The notes: generated from the letters alone by a model not told the origin. A stretch of DNA of 64,000 nt from Amycolatopsis iheyensis (GCF_024703995.1 NZ_JAMXQV010000035.1:46870-110869); one strand, 5' to 3'. Positions 27,324 to 35,444 are shown, counted from the first letter of the stretch. Made by a program: numbers and translations.

Positions 27324-28367
27324 TCAGAAGTGGTGCTCTCGGTCGTCCTGCAGGTGCTCCGCACGGGCGAGCCACAGTTCGGCCTCATGGGCGGCTCCCC
27401 GCGACCGCAGCATCCGGGCCAGGCTGAGCATGCCCTGGACGTCGCCGGTGTCGGCGGCCCGGCGGAACCACTGCTCGGCCTCCCCGAAGTCCTCCCGGTG
27501 CTCGGCGAGGTGCCCGAGGTTCGTGAGCGCGGGGACGCTGCCGTGCTCGGCGGCCTTGCGGTACCAGGCCGCGGCCTCGCCCTCGTCCCCGCGGTTGCGG
27601 GCGAGCACGCCGAGGTTGGTCATCGCGGCCGGGTCGCCGCGCTCGGCGGCGTCGAGGTACCAGTTCTCGGCCTCCTCGAGGTCGCCGCGGCGGTGCAGCA
27701 GCAGCCCGAGCCGGACGATCGCTTCGACGTGCCCGCCGGTCGCGCCCTGGCGGTACCAGGCCTCGGCGTCGCCGGGCCGGCCCATCCGTTCGGCCTGGCG
27801 GCCGAGCTGGCAGGTGGCCGCGAAGTCGCCGGCGTGCACGGCCGAGCGCCACCAGCGGGACGCCTCGGCGGCCTGGCCGCGGTCCCGCAGCACGATGCCG
27901 AGGTCGATCATCGCGCCGGTGAACCCGGCGTCGGCGGCTTGCCGCAGCCACGACTCGGCCTCTTCGGTCCGGCCCTGCTCGCGGAGCAGGTGCCCGAGCG
28001 CGGCAATCGAGGGCAGGTCGCCGGTGCGCGCGGCCTCGCCGTACCAGTGCTGGGCGTCTTCACGCTTGCCCCGCCGCTCGTAGGACTTGGCGAGGTTCAG
28101 CATCCCGTGCGGCTCACCCGCGAGGGCGGCCTCGTGGTACCAGCGCTCCGCCTCTTCCTGCGCGCCGCGTTCGGCGAGCAGGTGCGCCAGCGACGTCATC
28201 GAGACGCGGTCGCCGCCCATCGCGGCCTGGCGGAACCACGTCTCGGCCTCGGCGAGGTTCCCCTGCTCGCGCATGGCGGAGCCCATCCTGGCCATGGCGA
28301 CGACGTTGCCGCCCTCGGCGGCCTTGCGCTGGAAGAACTCGTCGAACTTCTTGAGCCGACCGGGCAT
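27324..28367 (-). CDS. Sel1/TPR-repeat protein
   Basis: A 347-residue solenoid of about nine 36-residue Sel1-like repeats, each close to G-x-x-x-A-x-x-x-L-G-x-x-x-x-x-R-G-x-x-x-E-A-E-x-W-x-R-x-A-A. It is cytoplasmic, with no signal peptide and no enzymatic domain, so it should be a protein-interaction scaffold. The ATG at 28367 is preceded by GGAGGGAGCAG; an in-frame ATG upstream at 28454 lacks this. It lies directly upstream of and codirectional with the hydrogenase operon, with the CRP-like site between them; partial read-through is possible. Confidence 0.85.
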   Translation of the reverse strand: MPGRLKKFDEFFQRKAAEGGNVVAMARMGSAMREQGNLAEAETWFRQAAMGGDRVSMTSLAHLLAERGAQEEAERWYHEAALAGEPHGMLNLAKSYERRGKREDAQHWYGEAARTGDLPSIAALGHLLREQGRTEEAESWLRQAADAGFTGAMIDLGIVLRDRGQAAEASRWWRSAVHAGDFAATCQLGRQAERMGRPGDAEAWYRQGATGGHVEAIVRLGLLLHRRGDLEEAENWYLDAAERGDPAAMTNLGVLARNRGDEGEAAAWYRKAAEHGSVPALTNLGHLAEHREDFGEAEQWFRRAADTGDVQGMLSLARMLRSRGAAHEAELWLARAEHLQDDREHHF

Positions 28368-28545
28368 CGGCTGCTCCCTCCGGATGGGTCCTGCTCCGGT
28401 AGTCGCAGTTGATCGGCTCGGTGTGACATCCCCGCCGTGGGTGGGCGAGATCACATTCGCGCCAGGTCGTCGTGTCGGCGCGGTTTTCCCAGGCCGGCAG
28501 GGGTGAGACTACGCCGCGCTCAGGTGAATTCGAGAGGAGAAAATC

Positions 28546-29226
28546 TTGGCGGCCCGCGGCTTTCGGCTCAGCGTGACGCAACGATCTCTGCTGGTAGTCG
28601 CGATCCTCGCGGTGGCCTTCTTCGGGTATTGGGCGACGAGCCGGAGCTCCGGCGCGACCCCGCCGCCGTCGTCGGCCTCGGCACCGGTTCCGGCCACCGC
28701 GGCCGACGCGCAGAAGCAGCTCGCCGAGCTGAAGATCGCCGACCGGACGGGCATGGACGGCTACTCGCGGGAGAAGTTCCCGCACTGGGACAGCCAGGGG
28801 TCAGGGTGTGACACCCGCGAAGTCGTGCTGAAGCGCGACGGCACCGACGTCAAGACCGTCAAGGACTGCAAGGCGACGTCCGGCACGTGGAAGAGCGTCT
28901 ACGACGACGAAACCTGGACCAAGGCGACGGACCTCGACATCGACCACATGGTCCCGCTCGGGCAGGCCTGGGCCAGCGGCGCCAGGACGTGGACGACCGA
29001 GAAGCGCGAGCAGTTCGCCAACGACCTGACCCGGCCGCAGCTGTTCGCCGTCACCGACAACCTCAACCAGCAGAAGAGCGACAAGGCCCCCGACCAGTGG
29101 AAGCCGCCGCTCGTGGCGTTCTGGTGCACCTACGCGACCGACTGGATCGTGGTGAAGCACTACTACGGGCTGACCATCACGCAGGCGGAGAAAACCGCCT
29201 TGACGGACATGCTGCGGCGCTGCTGA
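28546..29226 (+). CDS. Exported or membrane-anchored HNH-type nuclease (DUF1524-like)
   Basis: A 226-residue protein. An N-terminal hydrophobic segment (about 14-30) ends without a clear cleavage site, followed by a Ser/Pro/Ala linker, so it may be a signal anchor. The catalytic region starts near residue 60 and has DLDIDHMVPLGQAW (His134 the metal-site general base) and later LFAVTDNLNQQKSDKAPDQW, the pattern of extracellular HNH nucleases such as the GmrSD C-terminal/DUF1524 family. Paired Cys (GSGCDT, KDCKA, FWCTY, terminal RRC) suggest disulfides. It starts at TTG 28546 behind GAGAGGAGA. Confidence 0.85.
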   Translation: MAARGFRLSVTQRSLLVVAILAVAFFGYWATSRSSGATPPPSSASAPVPATAADAQKQLAELKIADRTGMDGYSREKFPHWDSQGSGCDTREVVLKRDGTDVKTVKDCKATSGTWKSVYDDETWTKATDLDIDHMVPLGQAWASGARTWTTEKREQFANDLTRPQLFAVTDNLNQQKSDKAPDQWKPPLVAFWCTYATDWIVVKHYYGLTITQAEKTALTDMLRRC

Positions 29227-29236
29227 GCTGACCGGC

Positions 29237-29875
29237 ATGACGACCTTCGCGCTGATCCACGGGGGCGGCGGCAGCGGGTGGGACTTCCACCGGCTCGGCC
29301 CGGAACTGGAGGCGCGCGGCCACGCCTTCGTCGCGCCGGACCTGCCGATCACGGACCCGGCCGCGGGGATGTCCTCGTTCGTCGACACGGTCTTGGCGGC
29401 GTTGGGTGACGCTTCGGACGTCGCCGTCGTCGGGCATTCGTACGGCGGGTTCACGGCGTCGCTGGTCGCGGCGAAACTCCCGGCGCGGCTGCTGGTCTAC
29501 CTGGCCGGGATGATCCCGGCGCCGGGGGAGCAGCCGGGGCAGTGGTGGGGCAACACGGGCTTCTCGTCGCCCGAGGGCCTGAGCGAGATCGAGCGGTTCT
29601 TCACCGGGGTCCCGCTCGAGCTGGCCGAGGCGGGCCTGGCGCACGGGCGCGAGCAGGTGAGCAAGGAGTGGGACGAGCCGTGGCCGCTGGCGGCCCACCC
29701 GGACGTCCCGACCCGCGTGGTCCTGTGCCGCGACGACCGGTTCTTCACGCCGGACTTCCAGCGTCGCGTCGCGCGCGAGCGGCTCGGCATCGAGCCCGAC
29801 GAGGTCGACGGCCCGCACTGCGCGCCGCTGAGCCATCCCGTGCAGATCGCCGACCTCCTGGTGAGCTACCTGTAG
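29237..29875 (+). CDS. Alpha/beta hydrolase (EstC-like esterase)
   Basis: A 212-residue cytoplasmic alpha/beta hydrolase. HGGGGSGWDF forms the oxyanion region, VVGHSYGGF the nucleophile elbow (Ser68), VVLCRDDRFF the acid strand, and DGPHCAPLSHP the catalytic His. The overall pattern matches plant salicylate methylesterase-like and EstC-type small esterases. It starts 10 bp after the nuclease gene and ends just before a large nested inverted repeat that probably terminates the transcript. Substrate unknown. Confidence 0.82.
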   Translation: MTTFALIHGGGGSGWDFHRLGPELEARGHAFVAPDLPITDPAAGMSSFVDTVLAALGDASDVAVVGHSYGGFTASLVAAKLPARLLVYLAGMIPAPGEQPGQWWGNTGFSSPEGLSEIERFFTGVPLELAEAGLAHGREQVSKEWDEPWPLAAHPDVPTRVVLCRDDRFFTPDFQRRVARERLGIEPDEVDGPHCAPLSHPVQIADLLVSYL

Positions 29876-29879
29876 GCCC

Positions 29880-29970
29880 CAAGCGCCCCAATGTGGCCTT
29901 CGGTGCGTCAGACGCACCGAAGGCCACATTGGGTGCGTCTGACGCAACCAAGGCCACATTGGGGCGCTTG
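29880..29970. repeat. Nested inverted repeat with two competing right arms
   Basis: The left arm at 29880-29900 can pair with 29920-29933 (14 bp) around a small self-complementary core (29901-29919), or with 29950-29970 (21 bp perfect) around both. The central spacers also carry TGCGTC/GACGCA dyads. It begins 4 bp after the hydrolase stop and is likely to act as terminator; the two alternative folds are unusual. Confidence 0.8.
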
Positions 29971-29995
29971 CGCCGTTCGGGTGTCCGGGCAGGCT

Positions 29996-30011
29996 AAAGG
30001 TCTAGACCTAT
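29996..30011 (+). promoter_or_regulatory. DasR-like operator, distal copy for second chitin operon
   Basis: AAAGGTCTAGACCTAT contains the perfect palindrome AGGTCTAGACCT, matching the core of the DasR element. It is centred 22 bp upstream of a second site. Confidence 0.65.
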
Positions 30012-30017
30012 TGACTG

Positions 30018-30033
30018 TGTGGTCCAGGCCACT
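30018..30033 (+). promoter_or_regulatory. DasR-like operator, proximal copy for second chitin operon
   Basis: TGTGGTCCAGGCCACT matches the DasR element core at most positions. It abuts TAACGTCTT (30034-30042), the same arrangement and spacing as at 8445-8453 in the first chitin operon. Confidence 0.65.
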
Positions 30034-30115
30034 TAACGTCTTTTTCCAGCGGCGAACCCGCACCTCCCCACCTGCTTTACCTCCACCCCGGTCCCCACCA
30101 TGGAGGTTCCCCGTC

Positions 30116-30859
30116 ATGCGCTCGCTCAGGGTCCTCGCGCTGGTGGCCGTCGCGGCCGGCAGCGTTCTCGTCGCTCCCGCCGCTTCCGCGGCCACTTTGC
30201 CCGCCTGTCAGCACTTCTACCCCGGCCCGATCCCCGACCGCCCGGTCACCGGTGGCCGCGGGCCCGGCACGCTCGTCGGCGCCGTGGACGTGTCCGGCCG
30301 GCTGCCCGCGCCCGGTTCGGTCGCCGGCGGGCTGGGCGCCGACGGCAAGGTCACCTTCACCTTCGCCCGCGTCGCCGGCGCGAAGGCCTACCGCGCGTTC
30401 CGCAACGGCCAGGCCCTGCAGTGGATCAGCGACTGGGGCCAGCCGACGCTCACCGTCACCGACGCGAGCCCGTGCCAGAACGCGAACTACCAGCTCTACG
30501 CGATGACGGCCGAGGACAACTCGCCGGGATCGCTCGGCCAGATCTCCACGGCGTACCGCCTCGACGGCGCCAACCACCTCGCCGCCTACCGCGTCCCGGC
30601 CGGCACCACGCTCAACTACCGCGTGACGTCCTACAACGACGTCGCGCAGACCGCGTCGGGGTACAACGCCGGGCCGGGCTTCTGCGCGGTCGACGTGCGG
30701 AACATCCCGTGGGGCACCCGGTTTTCCGTCCCGGGCTACGGCGAGTGCTACGCGGCCGACATCGGCAGCTGGATCAAGGACGACATCGTCGACGTCTGGC
30801 TGCCCGGCTCGCAGGCCGACGCCTGGGGCATCCAGCGGCTCACCCTGACCGTGCGCTGA
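30116..30859 (+). CDS. Secreted protein with fibronectin-like module and C-terminal 3D domain
   Basis: A 247-residue secreted protein. The signal peptide ends at ASAAT near residue 24. A beta-rich central part (about 60-145, KVTFTFARVAGAKAYRAFRNGQ) looks like a fibronectin type III module. The C-terminal part (about 175-247) is a 3D domain, the double-psi barrel of lytic transglycosylases and Rpf-like proteins: AVDVRNIPWGTRFSVPGYG, YAADIGSWIK and DIVDVWLPG supply the three conserved Asp. The ATG at 30116 follows GGAGG. It lies 10 bp upstream of a chitinase-like gene under two DasR-like sites, so it may act on peptidoglycan or chitin. Confidence 0.8.
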   Translation: MRSLRVLALVAVAAGSVLVAPAASAATLPACQHFYPGPIPDRPVTGGRGPGTLVGAVDVSGRLPAPGSVAGGLGADGKVTFTFARVAGAKAYRAFRNGQALQWISDWGQPTLTVTDASPCQNANYQLYAMTAEDNSPGSLGQISTAYRLDGANHLAAYRVPAGTTLNYRVTSYNDVAQTASGYNAGPGFCAVDVRNIPWGTRFSVPGYGECYAADIGSWIKDDIVDVWLPGSQADAWGIQRLTLTVR

Positions 30860-30869
30860 GAGGGACGCC

Positions 30870-32195
30870 ATGAAAGCCAAGCTCGCGCTCGCCGCGACGA
30901 TCCTCGCGGTGGCGACGGCGCTCGTCGTCTCGCCCGCGACCGCCGCCACCGCCCCCTCGGCGGCCTTCGCCAAGGATTCCGACTGGGGCTCCGGCTACCA
31001 GGCCAAGTACACGATCAGCGCGGGCACGTCGGCGCTGACGAGCTGGAAGCTGGAGTTCGACCTGCCTTCCGGCTCGACGCTCGGGTCCTATTGGGACGCG
31101 ATCGACACCCCGAGCGGGTCGCACCACTCGTTCGCCAACCGGGAGTACAACGGCTCGGTCGCCGCCGGCGCGTCGGCGAGCTTCGGGTTCCTGGTCAGCG
31201 GCAGCGGGTTGCCCGCCAACTGCAAGCTCAACGGCCAGCCGTGCGCCGGCACCTCGGTGCCCACCACGACTCCCACGACCCCGACCACGCCGCCGACGAC
31301 GACCACCACGCCTCCTCCTACCGGTGGCAGCGCGCGGGTGTCGCCGTACATCGACATCACGATGGCGACGCCGTCACTGGTGTCGGTGGCGAACGCGACC
31401 GGCCAGAAGAACTTCACGCTCGCCTTCGCACTCGGCAGCAGCCTCGGCTGCGACCCGCAGTGGGGCGGTACGGTCCCGCTGCTGGACTCGCGGATCATCA
31501 ACGACGTCAACGCCTTGCGGGCGGCGGGCGGCGGGGTCACGGTGGCCTCGGGCGGCGCGCTGGGGCCGTACCTGGAGAACGTCTGCGGTTCGGTGGACGC
31601 GCTGTACAACGCGTACGTGAAGACCCTGGACGCGGTGGGCAGCAACAGCCTGGACGTCGACGTCGAGGCGTCGATCCCGACGGCGATGGTCAACCAGGCC
31701 CTGCTGCGGCTGCAGCAGCAGCGCGGCACGCACGTCAGCTACACGATGCGGATCCAGGGCCAGGACTACGGGATGGACCCGTTCTCGGTGTCGATCCTGC
31801 AGGACGCGGCGTCGCGCGGGCTGAACGTGGTGGTCAACCCGATGCTGATGGACTTCGGCTACAGCGGCTCGTGGGGCGACGCGCTGGTGTCGGCGGCCAA
31901 CGCGACCTTGGGGCAGATGAAGACGATCTGGCCGGCGAAGTCCGACGCCGAGGTCAAGGGGCTGCTCGGCTTGACCCCGATGATCGGCCGCAACGACACG
32001 GGTTCGGTGACGGACCAGGCGGCCGCGCGCCAGCTGCTGTCGTACGCGCAGGCGAACCACGTGGCGAGCATCGGCTTCTGGTCGGCGGGCCGAGACAACG
32101 GCGGCTGCCCGGGCGGCGGCGCGGTGACGACGTGCTCGGGGATTTCCCAGTCGCTGTACGAGTTCACGAACATCTTCAAGGCGTACACGGGGTGA
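30870..32195 (+). CDS. Secreted CBM2 chitinase-like protein, third paralogue
   Basis: A 441-residue secreted protein: signal peptide (to about residue 27, TAAT), CBM2 module (SAAFAKDSDWGSGYQAKYTI to CKLNGQPC), Thr/Pro linker, and a C-terminal domain from PYIDITMATP related to the divergent GH18 domain at 10151-11500. The active-site segment is LDVDVEAS, keeping D262, D264 and Glu266; MDFGYSG replaces the usual M-x-x-D-x-G loop. GFWSAGRDNGGCPGG is shared with the paralogue. Activity on chitin is probable. It is read with the 3D-domain gene 10 bp upstream. Confidence 0.85.
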   Translation: MKAKLALAATILAVATALVVSPATAATAPSAAFAKDSDWGSGYQAKYTISAGTSALTSWKLEFDLPSGSTLGSYWDAIDTPSGSHHSFANREYNGSVAAGASASFGFLVSGSGLPANCKLNGQPCAGTSVPTTTPTTPTTPPTTTTTPPPTGGSARVSPYIDITMATPSLVSVANATGQKNFTLAFALGSSLGCDPQWGGTVPLLDSRIINDVNALRAAGGGVTVASGGALGPYLENVCGSVDALYNAYVKTLDAVGSNSLDVDVEASIPTAMVNQALLRLQQQRGTHVSYTMRIQGQDYGMDPFSVSILQDAASRGLNVVVNPMLMDFGYSGSWGDALVSAANATLGQMKTIWPAKSDAEVKGLLGLTPMIGRNDTGSVTDQAAARQLLSYAQANHVASIGFWSAGRDNGGCPGGGAVTTCSGISQSLYEFTNIFKAYTG

Positions 32196-32223
32196 GCCAC
32201 CGGACGGCCGACGGGCCGTGACG

Positions 32224-32264
32224 GGCCTCCTTGCCGACGTCCCCTATGCCTCGGCAAGGAGGCC
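32224..32264. terminator. Bidirectional terminator after third chitinase-like gene
   Basis: A 14-bp stem (GGCCTCCTTGCCGA with its complement) and 13-base loop, followed by TTCA. It lies between the chitinase stop and the stop of the convergent SUKH gene, and shares its stem core with 11516-11552. Confidence 0.8.
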
Positions 32265-32265
32265 T

Positions 32266-32814
32266 TCACGGCTGGTTCAGCCACTCCAGGTACCACTCGC
32301 GGAAGTGCAGGTCCGACGGCGAGATCCCGCCGTCGGACGCGCGGTCGTCGAACCAGACGCGCCCGCGTTCCGGCCCGGCGACCACGAGCCGGAAGTACGC
32401 GCCGCAGCCGAAGTGGGCGACGTTCAGCGAGCCGGTGATCCAGCGCTGGTCGAAGTAGCGGTCGTCGGGGATCTCGTTGTCGACCGGGTGGTGCTCGGCG
32501 CGGTTCCAGCCGCTCGTGTGCGGGAAGGGCGTCGAGAGAAAGCCGGCTCGCCACTCGTCTTCGTCCGGGCATTCCGGCGCGCCGAGCGAGTACAGGCCGT
32601 AGTACGGCCCGGCCCCGTGCCCGCCCACGGTGAGCAGGAAGTCACGGTAGTCCTCCGGCAGCGTCACCCCGTGCCGCGCCTCGAACTCGGCCAGCTCCGC
32701 TCGCGGTAGCGGCGGGCCGAGCCGGTACTCGTGCCGGTTCGCGCCGAACCGCTCGAAGCCCGGGTCGGCGGCGGCCAGTTCGGCCAGCCGCTCCCGGACG
32801 CCGTCCCAGCTCAC
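32266..32814 (-). CDS. SMI1/KNR4 (SUKH)-like protein
   Basis: A 182-residue cytoplasmic protein with the SUKH fold pattern: LPRAELAEFEARHGVTLPEDYRDFLLTVGGHGAGPYYGLYSL, and later WITGSLNVAHFGCGAYFRLVVAGPERGRVWFDDRASDGGISP. SUKH proteins are often immunity proteins to polymorphic or contact-dependent nuclease toxins, or adaptors. No toxin gene is adjacent on this strand. It starts at GTG 32814 and overlaps the nitroreductase stop by 4 bp. Confidence 0.82.
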   Translation of the reverse strand: MSWDGVRERLAELAAADPGFERFGANRHEYRLGPPLPRAELAEFEARHGVTLPEDYRDFLLTVGGHGAGPYYGLYSLGAPECPDEDEWRAGFLSTPFPHTSGWNRAEHHPVDNEIPDDRYFDQRWITGSLNVAHFGCGAYFRLVVAGPERGRVWFDDRASDGGISPSDLHFREWYLEWLNQP

Positions 32815-33449
32815 CACCGGTCGAGGTGCAGCACCTCGTCCAGCGGCTGCCGCGCCGCCGGCTTGAACGACTCGCCCGTGTAGAACGCCGTCGGGATCAG
32901 CGCGGCCTGGTGGACGTTCTTCGGCAGCCCCAGCACCTCCGCCGCCTCCTGCTCGTACGCCAGGTGCAGCGTCGTCCACGCCGTGCCCAGGGTCACCGAG
33001 CGGGCCGCCAGCATGTAGCTCCACACCGCCGGCAGCAGCGACGCCCACAGCCCCGCCTGGTTGCCCTCCGGCAGCTCCGCCGACGGCGTCTCCAGGCACG
33101 GCACCACCAGCACCGGCACGTCACCCATCCGGTCGGCCAGGTACTCGACACTGCTGCCGACCCGCTGCTGCACCGCGGCGCGCGACGGGTCGTCCGCGAA
33201 CAGCTTCCCGGCCGCGCGGTCCGAGGACAGGTACTCGCGGCACGCCCGGCCGTAGATGCTCCCCAGCGCCGCCCGCTGGCCGGCGTCGGTGACCACCAGC
33301 CACTGCCAGCGCTGGGTGTTCGAGCCGCTCGGGGCCTGCAGTGCGACCTGCACGCAGTGTTTCACCAGGTCGAGCGGCACGGGCCGGTCGAAGTCCAGTC
33401 GCTTGCGGACGGTCCTGGTGGTCGTCAGGAGCTCTTCGGGCGTCATCAT
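32811..33449 (-). CDS. Nitroreductase-family protein
   Basis: A 212-residue FMN-dependent nitroreductase-fold enzyme. RTVRKRLDFDRPVP and ALQAPSGSNTQRWQWLVV match the FMN phosphate and ring contacts, and LGTAWTTLH the C-terminal flavin-binding turn. It uses NAD(P)H to reduce quinones or nitro compounds; the natural substrate is unknown. Start ATG 33449 (or 33446). It lies 18 bp downstream of the aldo/keto reductase stop on the same strand, so the two redox genes probably share a transcript. Confidence 0.85.
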   Translation of the reverse strand: MMTPEELLTTTRTVRKRLDFDRPVPLDLVKHCVQVALQAPSGSNTQRWQWLVVTDAGQRAALGSIYGRACREYLSSDRAAGKLFADDPSRAAVQQRVGSSVEYLADRMGDVPVLVVPCLETPSAELPEGNQAGLWASLLPAVWSYMLAARSVTLGTAWTTLHLAYEQEAAEVLGLPKNVHQAALIPTAFYTGESFKPAARQPLDEVLHLDRW

Positions 33450-33467
33450 CGGCCCATCATGCCGGGC

Positions 33468-34442
33468 CTACCAGCGATCGTGCACGAGCGGACGCACCAG
33501 CTCGTCGTACGTCTCGCGAACACCCGCCAGCGCCTCGTCGGACAGCGGCGGCAGCGCGGCCGCCGCCGTGTTCGCCGTCGCCTGAAGCGCGTTGCGCGCG
33601 CCCGGGATCACCGTGCTCACGCCCGGCTGGTCGATGATCCACCGCAGCGCGAACTGCGCCAGCGTCCGCTCGGCCGGCACCAGCCCGCGCAGCCGCTCGA
33701 CCGCTGCCAGCCCGGCCTCGTACGGCACGCCCGAGAACGTCTCGCCGACGTCGAACGCCTCGCCGTGGCGGTTGAAGGTCCGGTGGTCGTTCGCGGCGAA
33801 CGTCGTCGACGCCGTGTAGCGACCGGACAGCAGGCCCGAGGCCAGCGGCACCCGCGCGATGATCCCCGCGCCCGCCTCCGCCGCCGCGGGCAGCACGCGC
33901 TCCAGGGGCTTGAGGCGCAGGCAGTTCAGGATGATCTGGACGGAAGCCACGTTCGGCCGCGCCAACGCCGTCAGAGCCTCTTCGCACGTTTCGACGCTGA
34001 CGCCGTACGCCTTGATGCGACCCTCGGAAACCATCTCGTCGAGCGCGTCGTACACCGCGTCGGCGGAGTACACCGGCGTCGGCGGGCAGTGCAGCTGGAC
34101 CAGGTCGAGCGTGTCGACGCCGAGGTTGCGGCGCGACCGGTCGTTCCACTCGCGGAAGTTCGCGCGGACGTAGTTCTCCGGCACCTGCTCGACGCGCCGG
34201 CCCATCTTCGTCGCGACGAAGACGTCCCGGGCCGCCGCGAACCGGCCGACCAGGCGCTCGCTGCGGCCGTCGCCGTAGACGTCGGCGGTGTCGAAGAACG
34301 TCACTCCGGCGTCGGCCGCCGCGTGCAGCACCGCCAGGGCGTCGTTCTCGTCGACGTCGCCCCAGTCCGCGCCGAGCTGCCAGCAGCCGAGCCCGACGAC
34401 GGACACCTCGCGGCCCAGCCGGGTGATCTTCCGGTTCTCCAT
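33468..34442 (-). CDS. Aldo/keto reductase
   Basis: A 324-residue NADPH-dependent TIM-barrel oxidoreductase. FFDTADVYGDGRSERLVG carries the catalytic Asp and Tyr, VATKMGRR the Lys, and DLVQLHCPPTP the His. The C-terminal VIPGARNALQ forms the NADPH-phosphate loop. I start at ATG 34442; an in-frame start at 34460 would run into the divergent MarR promoter. Divergent from MarR with 33 bp between, so MarR control is likely. Confidence 0.9.
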   Translation of the reverse strand: MENRKITRLGREVSVVGLGCWQLGADWGDVDENDALAVLHAAADAGVTFFDTADVYGDGRSERLVGRFAAARDVFVATKMGRRVEQVPENYVRANFREWNDRSRRNLGVDTLDLVQLHCPPTPVYSADAVYDALDEMVSEGRIKAYGVSVETCEEALTALARPNVASVQIILNCLRLKPLERVLPAAAEAGAGIIARVPLASGLLSGRYTASTTFAANDHRTFNRHGEAFDVGETFSGVPYEAGLAAVERLRGLVPAERTLAQFALRWIIDQPGVSTVIPGARNALQATANTAAAALPPLSDEALAGVRETYDELVRPLVHDRW

Positions 34443-34475
34443 GCCGCGATCCAAGCACACCTATGATCGGCGGTC

Positions 34476-34967
34476 ATGGCCATGACATCGGGTCCGGACG
34501 GACTGGGGACCCGGATGCGGCACGTCCTCGAACTCTTCGAGAACGACGTCGCGGGGTTCCTCGCCGACATCGGCCTCGACGGCTACCGCCCGCGGTACTC
34601 GCCGGTGGTGCGGGCGCTGCTGGCCCGCGGCCCGCTGGCCATCCGCGACCTCGCCGCCGAGATCGGCGTGACGCACTCGGCGGCCAGCCAGACCGTCGCG
34701 CAGATGAGCCGGGCCGGGCTGGTCGGCCTCGAACCGGGCGCGGACGCCCGGCAGCGGATCGTGTCGCTCACCGCCAAGACCCGCGAGTTGCTGCCGCTGA
34801 TCGAGGCGGAGTGGACGGCGACGACCGAGGCGTCGGAAGCGCTGGAGGCCGAGCTGCCGTACCCGCTGCGTGGCGTGCTGGAGGCGATCGTCGAAGCGCT
34901 GGAGCGCAAGCCGTTCCGGCAGCGGATCGGCGAGACCGAGGCCGCGCGGGAGCTGCTGGAGCGCTGA
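34476..34967 (+). CDS. MarR-family transcriptional regulator
   Basis: A 163-residue MarR regulator. The winged HTH lies at about residues 40-105 (YSPVVRALLARGPLAIRDLAAEIGVTHSAASQTVAQMSRAGLVGLEPGADARQRIVSLT). Divergent from the aldo/keto reductase. A TATGAT (34462-34467) matches the -10 consensus and would place transcription start at or next to the ATG, so the mRNA may be leaderless. An ATGATC/GGTCAT dyad (34463-34477) overlaps this promoter and is a plausible operator. Confidence 0.85.
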   Translation: MAMTSGPDGLGTRMRHVLELFENDVAGFLADIGLDGYRPRYSPVVRALLARGPLAIRDLAAEIGVTHSAASQTVAQMSRAGLVGLEPGADARQRIVSLTAKTRELLPLIEAEWTATTEASEALEAELPYPLRGVLEAIVEALERKPFRQRIGETEAARELLER

Positions 34968-35381
34968 TCAGGCGGGCGGGACGCGGAAGATCGCCCAGAC
35001 GTACTTGCCGCCGGGGCAGCGTTCGAAGCCCCAGTCCTCCGACAGTGCCTGGACCAGGACGAGCCCGCGGCTGCGGGCCTGGGCCGGCGACGGCGCGCGC
35101 AGCTCGGGCAGCAGGCAGCCGGTGTCGTACACCCGCAGCGTCAGCAGGCCTTCGGCGTAACCGAGCTCCATCCGCTCGGGCTTCTCGCCGTGCTCGAAGG
35201 CGTTCGTGACCAGCTCCGAGGTCGCCAGCAGGACGTCGTCCAGCTGCGGCTCCCGCAGGCCGAACCCGAGCATCGCCCGGCGGACCTCGTGCCGCGCCAG
35301 CGCCGGAGCCGTGACGTCGGCCGGGAGGAGCACCGTCAGCGGCGCGCTCGTCGTCTGCTGAGGCATCTTCGACGTCGTCAT
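34968..35381 (-). CDS. RsbW/SpoIIAB-type HATPase anti-sigma or kinase protein
   Basis: A 137-residue single-domain GHKL ATPase. DDVLLATSELVTNAFEHG is the N-box, YDTGCLLP is the G1-like region, and SRGLVLVQALSEDWGF the lid and G2. Such proteins bind sigma factors or phosphorylate STAS antagonists. The start at ATG 35381 follows a GGGAGGGGG tract. It lies downstream of, and codirectional with, the SigB-type gene, with 61 bp between. It could be a partner-switching kinase for the STAS protein at 37313. Confidence 0.85.
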   Translation of the reverse strand: MTTSKMPQQTTSAPLTVLLPADVTAPALARHEVRRAMLGFGLREPQLDDVLLATSELVTNAFEHGEKPERMELGYAEGLLTLRVYDTGCLLPELRAPSPAQARSRGLVLVQALSEDWGFERCPGGKYVWAIFRVPPA

Positions 35382-35418
35382 CGGTCCCCCTCCCAGTGAG
35401 TTCCGTACCGTCCGCGAG

Positions 35419-35444
35419 GTACCCAGGCGGCCGAGCGGCTAATC
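35419..35444 (-). promoter_or_regulatory. Possible SigB/SigF-type promoter for HATPase gene
   Basis: On the - strand GATT (35444-35441), 16 bp, then GGGTAC (35424-35419) resembles GTTT-N15/16-GGGTAT of SigF/SigB promoters with one change in each hexamer. It lies 38 bp upstream of the HATPase start. Confidence 0.35.

Noticed and set aside
28422..28455. Second CRP-like site upstream of the Sel1-repeat gene
   Set aside because: TGTGA and TCACA are 24 bp apart, not 6, so this is not a CRP operator.
32266..33449. SUKH/nitroreductase pair as a toxin-immunity module
   Set aside because: The partner is a nitroreductase, not a polymorphic toxin; no Rhs, LXG or WXG100 gene is nearby.
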